Below, in pieces: positions 47,928 to 57,685 of a stretch of DNA of 62,316 nucleotides (position 1 is the first letter of the stretch; each line of letters opens with the position of its first letter). Position numbers and translations under genes: made by a program. Below the pieces are notes generated by a model that was given only the letters and a program-made list of their open reading frames with translations, had not been told where the DNA came from and ran no database searches. Source of the stretch: Candidatus Brocadia sp. WS118 (GTDB taxonomy: Bacteria > Planctomycetota > Brocadiia > Brocadiales > Brocadiaceae); contig PHFX01000157.1 of NCBI GenBank assembly GCA_007618135.1, positions 1-62,316 on the forward strand, in the 5' to 3' direction.

Positions 47928-49679
47928 ATGAAGGACAAAGGACATCAGACAGTACAAAATAATGGTCAGCCAACACTCTCCGCATGTATGATCGTCAAGA
48001 ACGAGGAGAGATTTTTATCACAGTGCCTTACTAGTATTAAAGGTGCCGTGGACGAGATTGTTATTGTTGATACCGGTTCCTCAGATAAGACAGTTGAAAT
48101 TGCACGTTCCTTTGATGCAAACGTCTATTACCACCCTTGGAATAATAGCTTTAGTGAGGCGCGAAATCATTCCTTGAACTACGCAACAGGCGATTGGATA
48201 CTGCAAATTGATGCTGATGAAACACTTGAACAGGGAGACATCCCGCTTTTGCACAAATTATTAAACAATGACTCATATAATGTTATTTTTGTGGCAATAT
48301 ATAATGAACTCCCCGGTGGACGCGCAAAACATTACTTCCAAAGAATATTCCGGAGGGGCAAAGCACATTTCGAGGGAATTGTACACAATCAACTTATATT
48401 TGAGGGAAAGGCACTTCAATCTGAAATACGATTCTATCATTATGGATATAATTTGTCCGCGAATGAAATGCAAAAAAAATATAAACGGACGGGAGATCTT
48501 TTAAGGCAACAACTTGCAAAAAGTCCTGACAATTTATTTATTATGGCAAACCTTATTCGAAATTACAGGAACGAATATAATTATGATGAAGTCATAGCTT
48601 TGGCAGAAAATGGATTAAAGATATCCACGTCACAAACAGATCTCGTTTCAAAAAATCAACGGCAAAGAATGTCCATTGATCTGGTACACGCCCTTATAAA
48701 TACGAACCAGGTAGACAGAGCTGAAATGGTGTGCAAGGAAGCGCTCATGGAAACTCCTGACTCTTTTGATATTTTATTAGTCCGTGGCGAAGTATTAATG
48801 AAAAAAGGCGTCTTCCGCGACGCCCTTATTTGTTTTAAAAAATATCTCATTTTAAAAGAAAAGGAAAATAAGGAACCGACATTTTTTTTGCTCTCTTCTG
48901 ATTTTTATCAATATGAACATACCGTATATAACCATATTGGTGAATGCTATAAATACCTTGGGCTGATAGATGATGCTATCGTGGCATACAAAAAAGCCAT
49001 CGAATTAAATGGCAATGATCCGCACTATTACTCAAATCTCATTCACCTTTATATTTCACAAAATCGATTAACCGATGCAAAAGATTTAGTTTTTGCTACC
49101 ACGAAACTAGGAATTGCCAATCATCTAATATATTTATTACTGGGCAAAATATATGTTGCACAAGGGAAATTCCAAGACGCTATTAACGCCTGCAAACAAT
49201 CTATTGAAATTGATATCACAAATATACCTGCACACACATTTTTGATAAACCTCTTAATACAAGTAAATCTGCTTGACGAAGCCGAAGAATCATTAAAAAG
49301 AATTCTTTCTTTGTATCCAAATGAATTTCAATTTAGATGTCTTAGGGAAAGGATTAAGTATAAAGAGGGCAACAAGGAAAGTCCTCTCTCTTTTGTCCGG
49401 AATATCCTGTTGACTAACCCATCAGATCAAAACATATACCTAGAACTAGGAGACCTCTGCATGGAAATGGAGCAGTACGCTGCTGCAATTGAAGTGTTGG
49501 AAAGGCGGCTTAAAAGCTCCCCCATTGCTGATGCAAAAGTTGTTGCCAACATTGCTGTTTGTTACGCAAAACAAGGCAAATTGGAATCTGCCCTGGTCGG
49601 ATTCCAGACAGCCCTTAAACTTGATCCTAATTGTAGTTGCGCTTTACAAAATCTCGCTGCATTGAACACTAAACTATAA
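47928..49679 (+). CDS. GT2-TPR glycosyltransferase
   Basis: A 583-residue paralogue of the preceding gene: SACMIVKNEERF, DEIVIVDTGSSDKT, FSEARNH and LQIDADETLE in the GT-A domain, followed by a longer TPR array (about eight repeats to the C-terminus). It is very close to the next gene in both domains, pointing to recent duplication. No signal peptide, so it acts in the cytoplasm. Confidence 0.85.
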   Translation: MKDKGHQTVQNNGQPTLSACMIVKNEERFLSQCLTSIKGAVDEIVIVDTGSSDKTVEIARSFDANVYYHPWNNSFSEARNHSLNYATGDWILQIDADETLEQGDIPLLHKLLNNDSYNVIFVAIYNELPGGRAKHYFQRIFRRGKAHFEGIVHNQLIFEGKALQSEIRFYHYGYNLSANEMQKKYKRTGDLLRQQLAKSPDNLFIMANLIRNYRNEYNYDEVIALAENGLKISTSQTDLVSKNQRQRMSIDLVHALINTNQVDRAEMVCKEALMETPDSFDILLVRGEVLMKKGVFRDALICFKKYLILKEKENKEPTFFLLSSDFYQYEHTVYNHIGECYKYLGLIDDAIVAYKKAIELNGNDPHYYSNLIHLYISQNRLTDAKDLVFATTKLGIANHLIYLLLGKIYVAQGKFQDAINACKQSIEIDITNIPAHTFLINLLIQVNLLDEAEESLKRILSLYPNEFQFRCLRERIKYKEGNKESPLSFVRNILLTNPSDQNIYLELGDLCMEMEQYAAAIEVLERRLKSSPIADAKVVANIAVCYAKQGKLESALVGFQTALKLDPNCSCALQNLAALNTKL

Positions 49680-49796
49680 TTCATATTTAACCACTTAAGG
49701 TTTATTTTACAACAAACAAATGCAATTCATCAAAAACTTGAGAAAGGAACGTTGAATGCATAAATCTTATGCTCTTACTGATAAGGATAATAAAAG

Positions 49797-51560
49797 ATGG
49801 CAATTTTAAACTATTATAATGAATTAAACAATGGCAGACCTTCACTATCCGCATGCATGATTGTTAAAAATGAAGAAAAATTTTTAGCCCAATGTCTAAA
49901 TAGTATCAAAAATGCCGTAGATGAAATTATTATCGTTGATACTGGTTCTACAGACAAGACCGTTGAAATTGCTCAATCTTTTGGCGCAAAAATATACCAT
50001 CACCCCTGGCGGAACAGTTTTAGCGAGGCGAGAAATTACTCCTTAAACTATGCCAGATGCGATTGGATTTTACAAATTGATGCTGACGAAACGCTTGAGC
50101 ATATGGACATCCCCCTTTTGCACAAATTAATATGCGGGGATTCATATAATGCCATATTTGTTGCTATATATAGCGAACTTCCTGGTGGCCAATCAAAACA
50201 CTATTTCACAAGAGTATTCCGGAGGGGAAAGTCCTATTTCGAGGGAATTGTACACAATCAACTCGTTTTCGAAGGTTCATCATTGCAATCTGAGATAAGA
50301 TTTTACCACTATGGATACAATTTAACCGCACACGAAATGCAAAAAAAATATAAAAGAACAGGAGATCTGCTAAGGCAACAGCTTGTGGAAAATCCTGATA
50401 ATATTTTTATCATAACAAACCTTATTCGAAATTATAGAAATGAATATAATTTTAATAAAGTCATTGAGTTAGGTGAAAAAGGATTAAAATTATCTGTATC
50501 ACAAACAGACCTTGATTCAAAAAATCAAAGGCAAAGAATATATATTGACCTCGTATACGCCTTCATCAATATAAACCAACTTGACAGGGCAGAAGAGACC
50601 TGCCAAGATGCGATTAAGGAAAATCACGATTCACTTGATATTTTATTCGTTATGGGAGAAATATTATTGAGGAAGGAAAAATTCAACGAGGCCTTAATAT
50701 ATTTTAAAAAATACCTTATTATGAAAGACAGAGAAAACAAAAAACCTGCATTTAACCTATCTATCGTTGATGCTTATTACTACGAACATAAGGCATATGA
50801 TAATATTGGCATTTGTTACGAAAGGCTAAATCTCATAAACGAGGCCGAGATCGCTTACAAAAAAGCCATTAACCTCAACAATAAAGAACCTCAGTACTAC
50901 TCAAACCTCGCACAACTATATATTGCTCAGAATTATTTAGATAAAGCCGAAGAGATAGCTACTACTGCCTTAACCATGGATATTGCTAATGATTCAATAT
51001 ATCTGTTGATCGGAAGGATACAATCTTTGCAGAAAAAACCATACAAAGCTATTAATACCATTAGGCAATTGATTACTAGAAACAACAATAACATACCTGC
51101 GTATATCTTCTTAATAAACTTATTAATACAAACAAATCAACTTAAAGAAGCAGAGGGTACAATCAAAAGAATAATTCTTTCTAATCCGGATCATTTGGGG
51201 ATCAAATGTCTCATGGAAAGAATAAAATTCAAAAATGGAGATAAGCATAGCGCCATCAATTTCATTCACAACACACTAGAAGCCAATCCATCGAATGGCT
51301 ATGTGCTTCATGACCTTGGAAACCTTTGCATAGAGATAGAAGAATACAATACCGCTATTGAACTGTTGGAAAAATACCTTAAAACCTCTCCTGTTGATAT
51401 AACAGCGATTACCAACATTGCCACCTGTTACGCAAGATTGGGTAAACTAGAACCCGCAATCATTGGGTTTCGTGCAGCGCTTACAATAGACCCCACTTGC
51501 ACCTACGCATTACAGAATTTATCGATTTTAAACAAGAGGTTAGAGAATGTCTCGAATTAA
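49797..51560 (+). CDS. GT2-TPR glycosyltransferase
   Basis: A 587-residue near-duplicate of the preceding GT2-TPR gene, with SACMIVKNEEKF, DEIIIVDTGSTDKT, FSEARNY and LQIDADETLE, and the same length of TPR array. AAGGAT precedes the ATG. It lies immediately upstream of the first flagellin, separated by a sigma-28-type promoter. Differences concentrate in the TPR region, which may alter acceptor choice (inference). Confidence 0.85.
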   Translation: MAILNYYNELNNGRPSLSACMIVKNEEKFLAQCLNSIKNAVDEIIIVDTGSTDKTVEIAQSFGAKIYHHPWRNSFSEARNYSLNYARCDWILQIDADETLEHMDIPLLHKLICGDSYNAIFVAIYSELPGGQSKHYFTRVFRRGKSYFEGIVHNQLVFEGSSLQSEIRFYHYGYNLTAHEMQKKYKRTGDLLRQQLVENPDNIFIITNLIRNYRNEYNFNKVIELGEKGLKLSVSQTDLDSKNQRQRIYIDLVYAFININQLDRAEETCQDAIKENHDSLDILFVMGEILLRKEKFNEALIYFKKYLIMKDRENKKPAFNLSIVDAYYYEHKAYDNIGICYERLNLINEAEIAYKKAINLNNKEPQYYSNLAQLYIAQNYLDKAEEIATTALTMDIANDSIYLLIGRIQSLQKKPYKAINTIRQLITRNNNNIPAYIFLINLLIQTNQLKEAEGTIKRIILSNPDHLGIKCLMERIKFKNGDKHSAINFIHNTLEANPSNGYVLHDLGNLCIEIEEYNTAIELLEKYLKTSPVDITAITNIATCYARLGKLEPAIIGFRAALTIDPTCTYALQNLSILNKRLENVSN

Positions 51561-51743
51561 ACCAGTGAACTAGGTAATATATACTTCCACTGATGAATAC
51601 CCTAACAAATACACACCGGTATGATTTTTTCTGTCAAATATCAAAGGAATCAACAACCGCCATGCCAAGCTATTTTGAGCAATAGATAGAATGCTAAAAA
51701 GAATTCTCGGTATCTCTTTAATACCACATTTTTTAAAAATTAT

Positions 51744-51770
51744 TAAACTTCTCAAAACTCTTTCCGATAA
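51744..51770 (+). promoter_or_regulatory. Sigma-28 (FliA) type promoter for flagellin 1
   Basis: TAAACTTC (51744-51751), an 11-base spacer and TCCGATAA (51763-51770) closely match the flagellar sigma-28 consensus TAAAGTTT-N11-GCCGATAA. The start would be near 51777, leaving a leader of about 128 bases. A 10-base palindrome TGACTAGTCA (51804-51813) lies in that leader. Confidence 0.78.
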
Positions 51771-51904
51771 TTTCGTCAGGTACCGTAAAAGTTTTCAAAG
51801 ACTTGACTAGTCAGTCTGAGAATATGTGTGTTTTATATTAAATAAACTGGTTTCTTCTCGTTATGGAATGCGAGAAAAACGCAAGAACAAGGAGGTTTAA
51901 GAGT

Positions 51905-52831
51905 ATGAGTACAAGAATTAACACAAATATTAATGCTTTAAATGCCCTGAGGTCTTTGACTGATATAAATAATAAAATGTCTATTAGTCAATTACGTCTG
52001 GCTACAGGTAAAAGGATTAACAATTCAGCCGACGATGCGGCTGGCTATACTATTGCGAAAAAGATGAATGTGCGTGCAGAAGGTCTTGGGCAGGCATTAA
52101 GCAATATCGGCTCAGCCAAAAACCTGGTAACCGTAGCAGAAGGCCATTTAAATAATATTGTAGATATTCTGACACAGATGAAGACAAAAGCCATTCAGGC
52201 AGCTGACGATTCACTTGGTACATCAGAACGTACTGCTATTAAGTCTGAACTTGCTTCTTTATCTAATCAAATCAATATTGAAGTTACGCAAGCCACATGG
52301 AATTCCAAATCCATATTTAATGGTACAAGTTCGAGTAACGCTACTGCCGGTAACGTCCTATTCAAATTCCAAATTGGCTCAGGAAATAGTTCAACAAACG
52401 ATTTGTTACAGTTTAATTTACTTAAGACGGGTAATGTTAGCCTTGAAAGCGGTAATACGGGTTTTAAAGCTGCTCAGTTGAGACTTGATTCAAGTGGCGC
52501 TACTCGACTCAGCGGCAATACCCTTGCTGGTTCGCTTTTAGGTTCTTCAGCATCAGCTCACGTTTTAATGGGTAGGGTTGATAATGCTATTGCTGATGTA
52601 TCAGAGGCATTGAGTTACATAGGTTCTGTGGTAAATAGGCTGACCTATCAGGAAGCTAGCTTGACAGTAGCCAAGACAAATACTGAGGCAGCTAGGAGTA
52701 GAATTGAAGATGCTGATATGGCTTTTGAACAGTTACAATATACGAAGTTTCAGATATTGCAACAGACGGCCAGTTCAATGCTTGCACAAGCAAATGCTGG
52801 ACCTCAATCCATATTGAGTCTTTTCAGATAA
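51905..52831 (+). CDS. fliC: Flagellin
   Basis: A 308-residue flagellin with conserved N-terminal (STRINTNINALNALRSL, LRLATGKRINNSADDAAGY) and C-terminal (ARSRIEDADMAFEQLQY, LQQTASSMLAQANAGPQSIL SLFR) coiled-coil parts and only a short Ser/Thr/Asn/Gly-rich central region (about 150-210), giving many candidate O-glycosylation sites. ATG 51905 follows AAGGAGG by eight bases. It is almost identical to the second flagellin on the opposite strand. A sigma-28 promoter and a strong terminator frame it. Confidence 0.96.
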   Translation: MSTRINTNINALNALRSLTDINNKMSISQLRLATGKRINNSADDAAGYTIAKKMNVRAEGLGQALSNIGSAKNLVTVAEGHLNNIVDILTQMKTKAIQAADDSLGTSERTAIKSELASLSNQINIEVTQATWNSKSIFNGTSSSNATAGNVLFKFQIGSGNSSTNDLLQFNLLKTGNVSLESGNTGFKAAQLRLDSSGATRLSGNTLAGSLLGSSASAHVLMGRVDNAIADVSEALSYIGSVVNRLTYQEASLTVAKTNTEAARSRIEDADMAFEQLQYTKFQILQQTASSMLAQANAGPQSILSLFR

Positions 52832-52844
52832 GAAAAAGTTCACC

Positions 52845-52874
52845 CTGGGGATGGTAGAAAAATACCATCCCCAG
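52845..52874 (+). terminator. Terminator after flagellin 1
   Basis: A 12-base perfect stem CTGGGGATGGTA/TACCATCCCCAG with a 6-base loop is followed by TTTGTATTT. It would let flagellin be made in excess over the downstream cap genes. Confidence 0.9.
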
Positions 52875-52921
52875 TTTGTATTTAGTATTTTCAGTAAACA
52901 CCCTTCCGAAAGGTTTGCAAC

Positions 52922-54703
52922 ATGGCCATATCATCGTCTATCACATCCGCATTTAACGCTAACGCAGGTCTTAACTTGCTGATTAATCAGTTTATGGCTT
53001 TAGAACAAAGGCCGTTGACGTCGTTAAATACAAAAAAGGCAAGCATCAACACCACCATAGGCATTTATAGTGATTTAAAATCAAAGCTTGCAGATCTTCT
53101 GACCGCAGCAAGAGATTTGTCCAGCACTAGTACAAGTTCCGTATATAATTCAAGAACATCAAGCTCCAGTGATGAAACAAAACTAACGGCATCTGCCGGT
53201 ACAAGCGCTGCAGTAGGAACGTTTCAGATTCGCATTAAACAATTAGCCACTGGCGCATCAATCCAGAGTACCGGAGAACTCATAACCAAAGCATCTGCTA
53301 AAAGTACATCAAAAGTTGCTCCAGGTTCAGGCACTATCGATGTAACAAAAAGTTTTGCTAATGCAGGTTTTACTAATAACCCAGATGGCACAATAACTAT
53401 CAATAGTCAAACTTTTACTCTATCTGATTACAGTACGGTACAATCTTTTTTAGACGCAGTCAATAATGATGCTACTGCAAATAGTAATATTTATTATAAT
53501 AAAACAGAAGATAAATTCTATATTGAACAAAAGAGTGGAAATACGGATCTAATTATATCAGAGACAGGATCTAATCCATTATTTTCAGAGATAAAAATAA
53601 CTGCCGGCACACATACTGGCAATGGGAATACCGGCATTCAAAGTGACGTACTGTTAAGTAAGGCTAATTTCGATGGTATATTAACAAGCACTACAAGCGG
53701 TAGCTTTAAAATTAATGGTATAACTCTTACCTATAATACCAATACAGACACGCTAGATAGCGTTCTTTCCAAAATAAACAGTTCTACGGCAAATGCAAAT
53801 GCATTCTATGATAGTTCTTTGGATAAAGTTGTTATCAAGTCAAAAAGCACCGGAAGTACAGATACGATCACACTCTCTGATGTAAGTGGCAACTTATTAA
53901 GCACATTGAATCTGTCTGGTGCTACTGCTACTAATGGTGCGGACTCACTATTTACGATCAACAGTACAAATTCTGCAGACCAGATAACGAAAAGTACAAA
54001 TGCATTTACCATTAATGGGATTACCTATAATCTGAAAAATACCAACGTCACAAACTACACAGATTCAACCTATACAACCATTACAATTACTCAAGATACG
54101 AGTGCTATTCAATCCAAAATTACCAATTTTCTTGATAAATTCAATTCGGCAACAGAATATATGAAAACTAAATCTAATATCGATCCTATTACAAAAATAA
54201 GAGGCCCTCTTGCAGGAAACGCAACATTTATATCACTTTCAAATCAATTATTTCAAAAACTGTCTGAACAAATAGCAGGAATTGCTGGTGGTAATCCTGA
54301 TTATCTTAGTGATATTGGTATTACCATTGATAAAAGCTTAAAGGCAAGTTTATCTGATACAACGAAATTCAACAATGCCATCACCTCAAATTCTAAGGCG
54401 GTTGAAGACCTGTTTAATTCGACAAATGGTGTTGCCAATAAAATCGACACCCTCTTAAAACCATTTGTAGAGAGCTCGTCTGTTTCCAGAGAATCAATTA
54501 TCGATGAAACGAAAAAAATATTCAGCAGACAAATAGAAAACATTGATACGAGAATAAACCGGATGGAAGAGCGGTTAAAAATAAAAGAAAATCAATATCG
54601 ACAACAGTTGTATACTATGCAAGGTCTTTTGAATAGTGCAGTACTACAAGGCAGTCAAATTATATCGTTTACAAACTCAATATTTAGTAATAATACATTC
54701 TAA
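52922..54703 (+). CDS. fliD: Flagellar hook-associated protein 2 (filament cap)
   Basis: A 593-residue cap protein. The FliD N-terminal domain (about 10-110, LNLLINQFMALEQRPL), a Ser/Thr/Asn-rich variable centre, and the C-terminal domain (about 380-580, coiled coil IDTRINRMEERLKIKENQYRQQ) are all recognisable. It caps the growing filament and folds flagellin. AAAGG lies before the ATG. It is 90 bases downstream of flagellin. Confidence 0.93.
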   Translation: MAISSSITSAFNANAGLNLLINQFMALEQRPLTSLNTKKASINTTIGIYSDLKSKLADLLTAARDLSSTSTSSVYNSRTSSSSDETKLTASAGTSAAVGTFQIRIKQLATGASIQSTGELITKASAKSTSKVAPGSGTIDVTKSFANAGFTNNPDGTITINSQTFTLSDYSTVQSFLDAVNNDATANSNIYYNKTEDKFYIEQKSGNTDLIISETGSNPLFSEIKITAGTHTGNGNTGIQSDVLLSKANFDGILTSTTSGSFKINGITLTYNTNTDTLDSVLSKINSSTANANAFYDSSLDKVVIKSKSTGSTDTITLSDVSGNLLSTLNLSGATATNGADSLFTINSTNSADQITKSTNAFTINGITYNLKNTNVTNYTDSTYTTITITQDTSAIQSKITNFLDKFNSATEYMKTKSNIDPITKIRGPLAGNATFISLSNQLFQKLSEQIAGIAGGNPDYLSDIGITIDKSLKASLSDTTKFNNAITSNSKAVEDLFNSTNGVANKIDTLLKPFVESSSVSRESIIDETKKIFSRQIENIDTRINRMEERLKIKENQYRQQLYTMQGLLNSAVLQGSQIISFTNSIFSNNTF

Positions 54704-54785
54704 GGTTAAGGTAATTCCAGTAACAAATTAAGCCTAGCATTTTACAATTTATTTTACGCTGACTCTGATATTAAATTCATTTAAA

Positions 54786-55217
54786 ATGGATAAAAAGAAA
54801 ATAATAGACAGGCTTTCTACACTCGCTTTAGATAACAAGGCACTCTTCACTCATACCATGGAGATTAAAAAGGCACTGTTGGGTGATTTCAGTGAAAATA
54901 TATTAGAAGATTCATTTAAAAAAAGAGGGTTGCTGCTTGAAAAAATGAATTCCTCAATAAAAAATTTTGACTCTATTAAGGAATTCTGTAATTGTACCGA
55001 TAATACTGGGTGGAATTCAACAAACGAGACTCTCCAACAAATTAAACAGGAATTAAATGCTACAATCGTACTAAATGAGGAAATTACATCCTTGATAAAA
55101 CAGCAAATTAACGACATTATTTCTTATTTGGAAAAAATGCAAGAGGGTAGACATTTCATTAACACTTTAAAAAAGCATCTTAGCCCCACGCCCTCTTTGA
55201 TTGATATTTTTGGATAG
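54786..55217 (+). CDS. FlgN/FliT-like flagellar chaperone (candidate)
   Basis: A 143-residue all-helical acidic protein with no clear family signature. Position between fliD and fliS, size, and a helical coiled-coil profile suggest a FliT- or FlgN-type export chaperone. A C-terminal SLIDIFG resembles the disordered tail of such proteins. I cannot tell from sequence which substrate it guards. No Shine-Dalgarno site is evident. Confidence 0.6.
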   Translation: MDKKKIIDRLSTLALDNKALFTHTMEIKKALLGDFSENILEDSFKKRGLLLEKMNSSIKNFDSIKEFCNCTDNTGWNSTNETLQQIKQELNATIVLNEEITSLIKQQINDIISYLEKMQEGRHFINTLKKHLSPTPSLIDIFG

Positions 55218-55268
55218 TCAATAATTGAGTGTAGATTTTTAACATCTTTTAAAAGGAGTCATAAACTT

Positions 55269-55610
55269 ATGCTTGCTGCTAGAAAAATGAGTAATGCCTA
55301 TTTGGAACAGGAAATCATGACATTAAATCCTCTTCAGTTACTAATCAAAGCTTATGATGCTGGAATTACCGCATGCAATCGTAAAGACGAACCTAAAGCA
55401 AGTGCAGTTCTTTCTGAATTAATAGATTCTCTCAACTTTGACTACGCTGAAATCTCCAATTCCTTGTTTAGATTGTATGAGTATTGTATGAGAGAAGTTA
55501 AGTCTGGTAATTTTGAAGTTACCTTAAAAATCTTAAAAGAATTACGAGAAACATGGATTCAAGCACAAGAAAATATCCGGGCAGAGGTGCCGCAACCTAA
55601 CAATTTATAG
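55269..55610 (+). CDS. fliS: Flagellin export chaperone FliS
   Basis: A 113-residue helical protein with the FliS pattern NAYLEQEIMTLNPLQLLIKAYDAGITAC and a C-terminal helix region LKILKELRETWIQA. It binds the C-terminus of flagellin in the cytoplasm and keeps it export-ready. AAAAGGAG lies eight bases before the ATG. It sits between the chaperone-like gene and flaG. Confidence 0.9.
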   Translation: MLAARKMSNAYLEQEIMTLNPLQLLIKAYDAGITACNRKDEPKASAVLSELIDSLNFDYAEISNSLFRLYEYCMREVKSGNFEVTLKILKELRETWIQAQENIRAEVPQPNNL

Positions 55611-55669
55611 AATTAATAATCTGTAAATCGTAATTGTTGAACAGTTGCGATGATTTTGGGAATGAATAT

Positions 55670-56080
55670 ATGGAAACACATGATATTCATAATTTGAATA
55701 CCTATAACAATTACCATACCTATTACAATAAAAATGCATCAATTAAGAATACGAATAATGCAGAAAAAGGTATTACTATATCAGAAATTAAGAAAGACCT
55801 ACCAATTAATAATATTAATATCATGGATAGACAGACTCAACATCTGAAATTACCAATTTACTATACACCACATCTCTTGGAAACAGAAATTACTATGTCT
55901 GTTGAAAAGGATTTGAATATTATTGTCACCACAGTAAAAAATAAAGATACAGAGAAGGTTATCAGACAAATCCCCGATAAAGAAATCATTGAAAGATTAA
56001 AATACTTAAAAAAATACTCAAAACAACTTATTTCCCAAAAGGAAAACGACCAGTCTATCATTGATACTAAAGGCTTTTAA
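55670..56080 (+). CDS. flaG: FlaG-family protein
   Basis: A 136-residue protein with the FlaG domain in its C-terminal half (LNIIVTTVKNKDTEKVIRQIPDKEIIERLKYL). The N-terminal half is Asn/Tyr-rich and low in complexity. FlaG proteins affect filament length. ATG 55670 is preferred over TTG 55634. It ends the plus-strand flagellar run. Confidence 0.82.
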   Translation: METHDIHNLNTYNNYHTYYNKNASIKNTNNAEKGITISEIKKDLPINNINIMDRQTQHLKLPIYYTPHLLETEITMSVEKDLNIIVTTVKNKDTEKVIRQIPDKEIIERLKYLKKYSKQLISQKENDQSIIDTKGF

Positions 56081-56184
56081 AATTTTTTAACCCAAAACCT
56101 GTTGTACAAGGATTATCATTTTATTTGAGCGGGTACCGGGTGGGATTGATAACCTTATTTGCCTAGAATTAACTTCAGTCATCA

Positions 56185-57624
56185 TCACAAGTTGTTGTTC
56201 TTTTGACTTTTTAGACTTTGAAATTTCTCTAACCAATCTTTAGCTATAATATTCCAATCATAAAGCAGTTCGGTTCGTTGCCGCGCTCCATGACTTAATC
56301 GTTGCCATGTCTCTTCATTCTTAACAAGGGTAACTACGGTTTCAATAAAGCGATGTTCAAATTCAGCAGTGTGAGGATCGCCAGGAATAAGATATCCGCT
56401 CACACCATCTATCACAGTTTCTGACAAAGCGGCCAGTGTGCTAGCAACAACTGGAGTTCCCGATGCCTGCGCTTCGATTGCAGCAATACATGATGTTTCG
56501 TAAAAAGTACAAGGATATAACATTAAGCGGGCAACTGACAGGTCTTTCGCAAGGATTTCTTTAGGCAAACTCCCGCGCATATACACTCCAGGTTGTTGTG
56601 CCAGCCGACTAATCTGACTTTCCAGTCTATCACTAGATAATTGATAGGTATAGATATGTAACTCAGCATCAGGAATTCTTTGACGGATGCGTGGAAATAG
56701 GCTCAATAAGACATCCAGGCCTCGATTGAGACGACTCATATAAACAAAACGATTGAGATTTCTCTTTTCACCAGGCTTGAACATCATTAGGTCCACGCCA
56801 TTTCGTGTTAAATAGAACCGATTGTTAGGAATTTTAAAATGATGCAACCATTCATCCATTTGCCAGTGACTAATAGCAAAAATACTGTCAATAGGTAGGC
56901 GGGTAGGATCTTCACCTTTTAAGAACGATACGTTAATGTGATCGTGTATCCAAAGGATGCGTGTTTGTGCTTCCAAAGCGATTTTGAATGGACGCATTGA
57001 ACGAGACGAAATAAACACTGGCAGTGAATGTTGCTGACGATAGATATGGAAATCAACAAGATTTCCATAATATACGCCATTATAATCACCTGGTTTGTCA
57101 CAATTACAAAAGACGCGAACCCGAAGCCCATGTGCAGCAAGTGCACGCGCTATATAAACAAGAGCGCTTTCACTACCACCAAGACCCTTTTCTTCTATGG
57201 TTCTACCATGAAAGGGGACACCTCCAGTGTAGAATACAATGTCGGCCTTGTCTCCTGCCTCAGAATAACCCATTGCAGATGAAATAATTCTTATGCCTTC
57301 GTAGGCGGCAGTAAATTCAACGTCACGAATTATTGTTTCACGAAATGACTGATAAGCCTCAGTAAAACGCCCAGCTTTCAAGTGTAATTGTCCCAGATAG
57401 TAGTGGGGATTAGCGAAAGTGGGATCAGCATTAATACTGCGATATAACAAATTTATCGCTTGATTTCTTCGGCCAAGCAAGTCAACAACAACTGCAGCAT
57501 TGAAAAGTGCCCTGGGTTCTTCAGGATAGATATCAAGCATCTTTTCAAAAAAAGACGAAGCTTGATGAAGCATTCCCTGTTTGGTTAGATTAATACCTTG
57601 TTGAAGAAGCGTTTCGATAGTCAC
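56185..57624 (-). CDS. TPR-glycosyltransferase family 1 fusion
   Basis: A 479-residue protein with N-terminal TPRs (about 1-110) and a GT-B transferase domain with FYTGGVPFHGRTIEEKGLGGSE, YMSRLNRGLDVL and YETSCIAAIEAQASGTPVVAST. GTG 57624 is preferred; the longer frame to 57732 would run over the preceding gene. It mirrors the TPR-GT1 at 40838, giving each flagellin one such gene, and is probably co-transcribed with the GT2-TPR gene upstream. Confidence 0.83.
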   Translation of the reverse strand: MTIETLLQQGINLTKQGMLHQASSFFEKMLDIYPEEPRALFNAAVVVDLLGRRNQAINLLYRSINADPTFANPHYYLGQLHLKAGRFTEAYQSFRETIIRDVEFTAAYEGIRIISSAMGYSEAGDKADIVFYTGGVPFHGRTIEEKGLGGSESALVYIARALAAHGLRVRVFCNCDKPGDYNGVYYGNLVDFHIYRQQHSLPVFISSRSMRPFKIALEAQTRILWIHDHINVSFLKGEDPTRLPIDSIFAISHWQMDEWLHHFKIPNNRFYLTRNGVDLMMFKPGEKRNLNRFVYMSRLNRGLDVLLSLFPRIRQRIPDAELHIYTYQLSSDRLESQISRLAQQPGVYMRGSLPKEILAKDLSVARLMLYPCTFYETSCIAAIEAQASGTPVVASTLAALSETVIDGVSGYLIPGDPHTAEFEHRFIETVVTLVKNEETWQRLSHGARQRTELLYDWNIIAKDWLEKFQSLKSQKNNNL

Positions 57625-57685
57625 TTTTATTTTTGTCCATTTATAATTTAAACAAAACGAACAATATTTTGAAATACCTTGCTTA

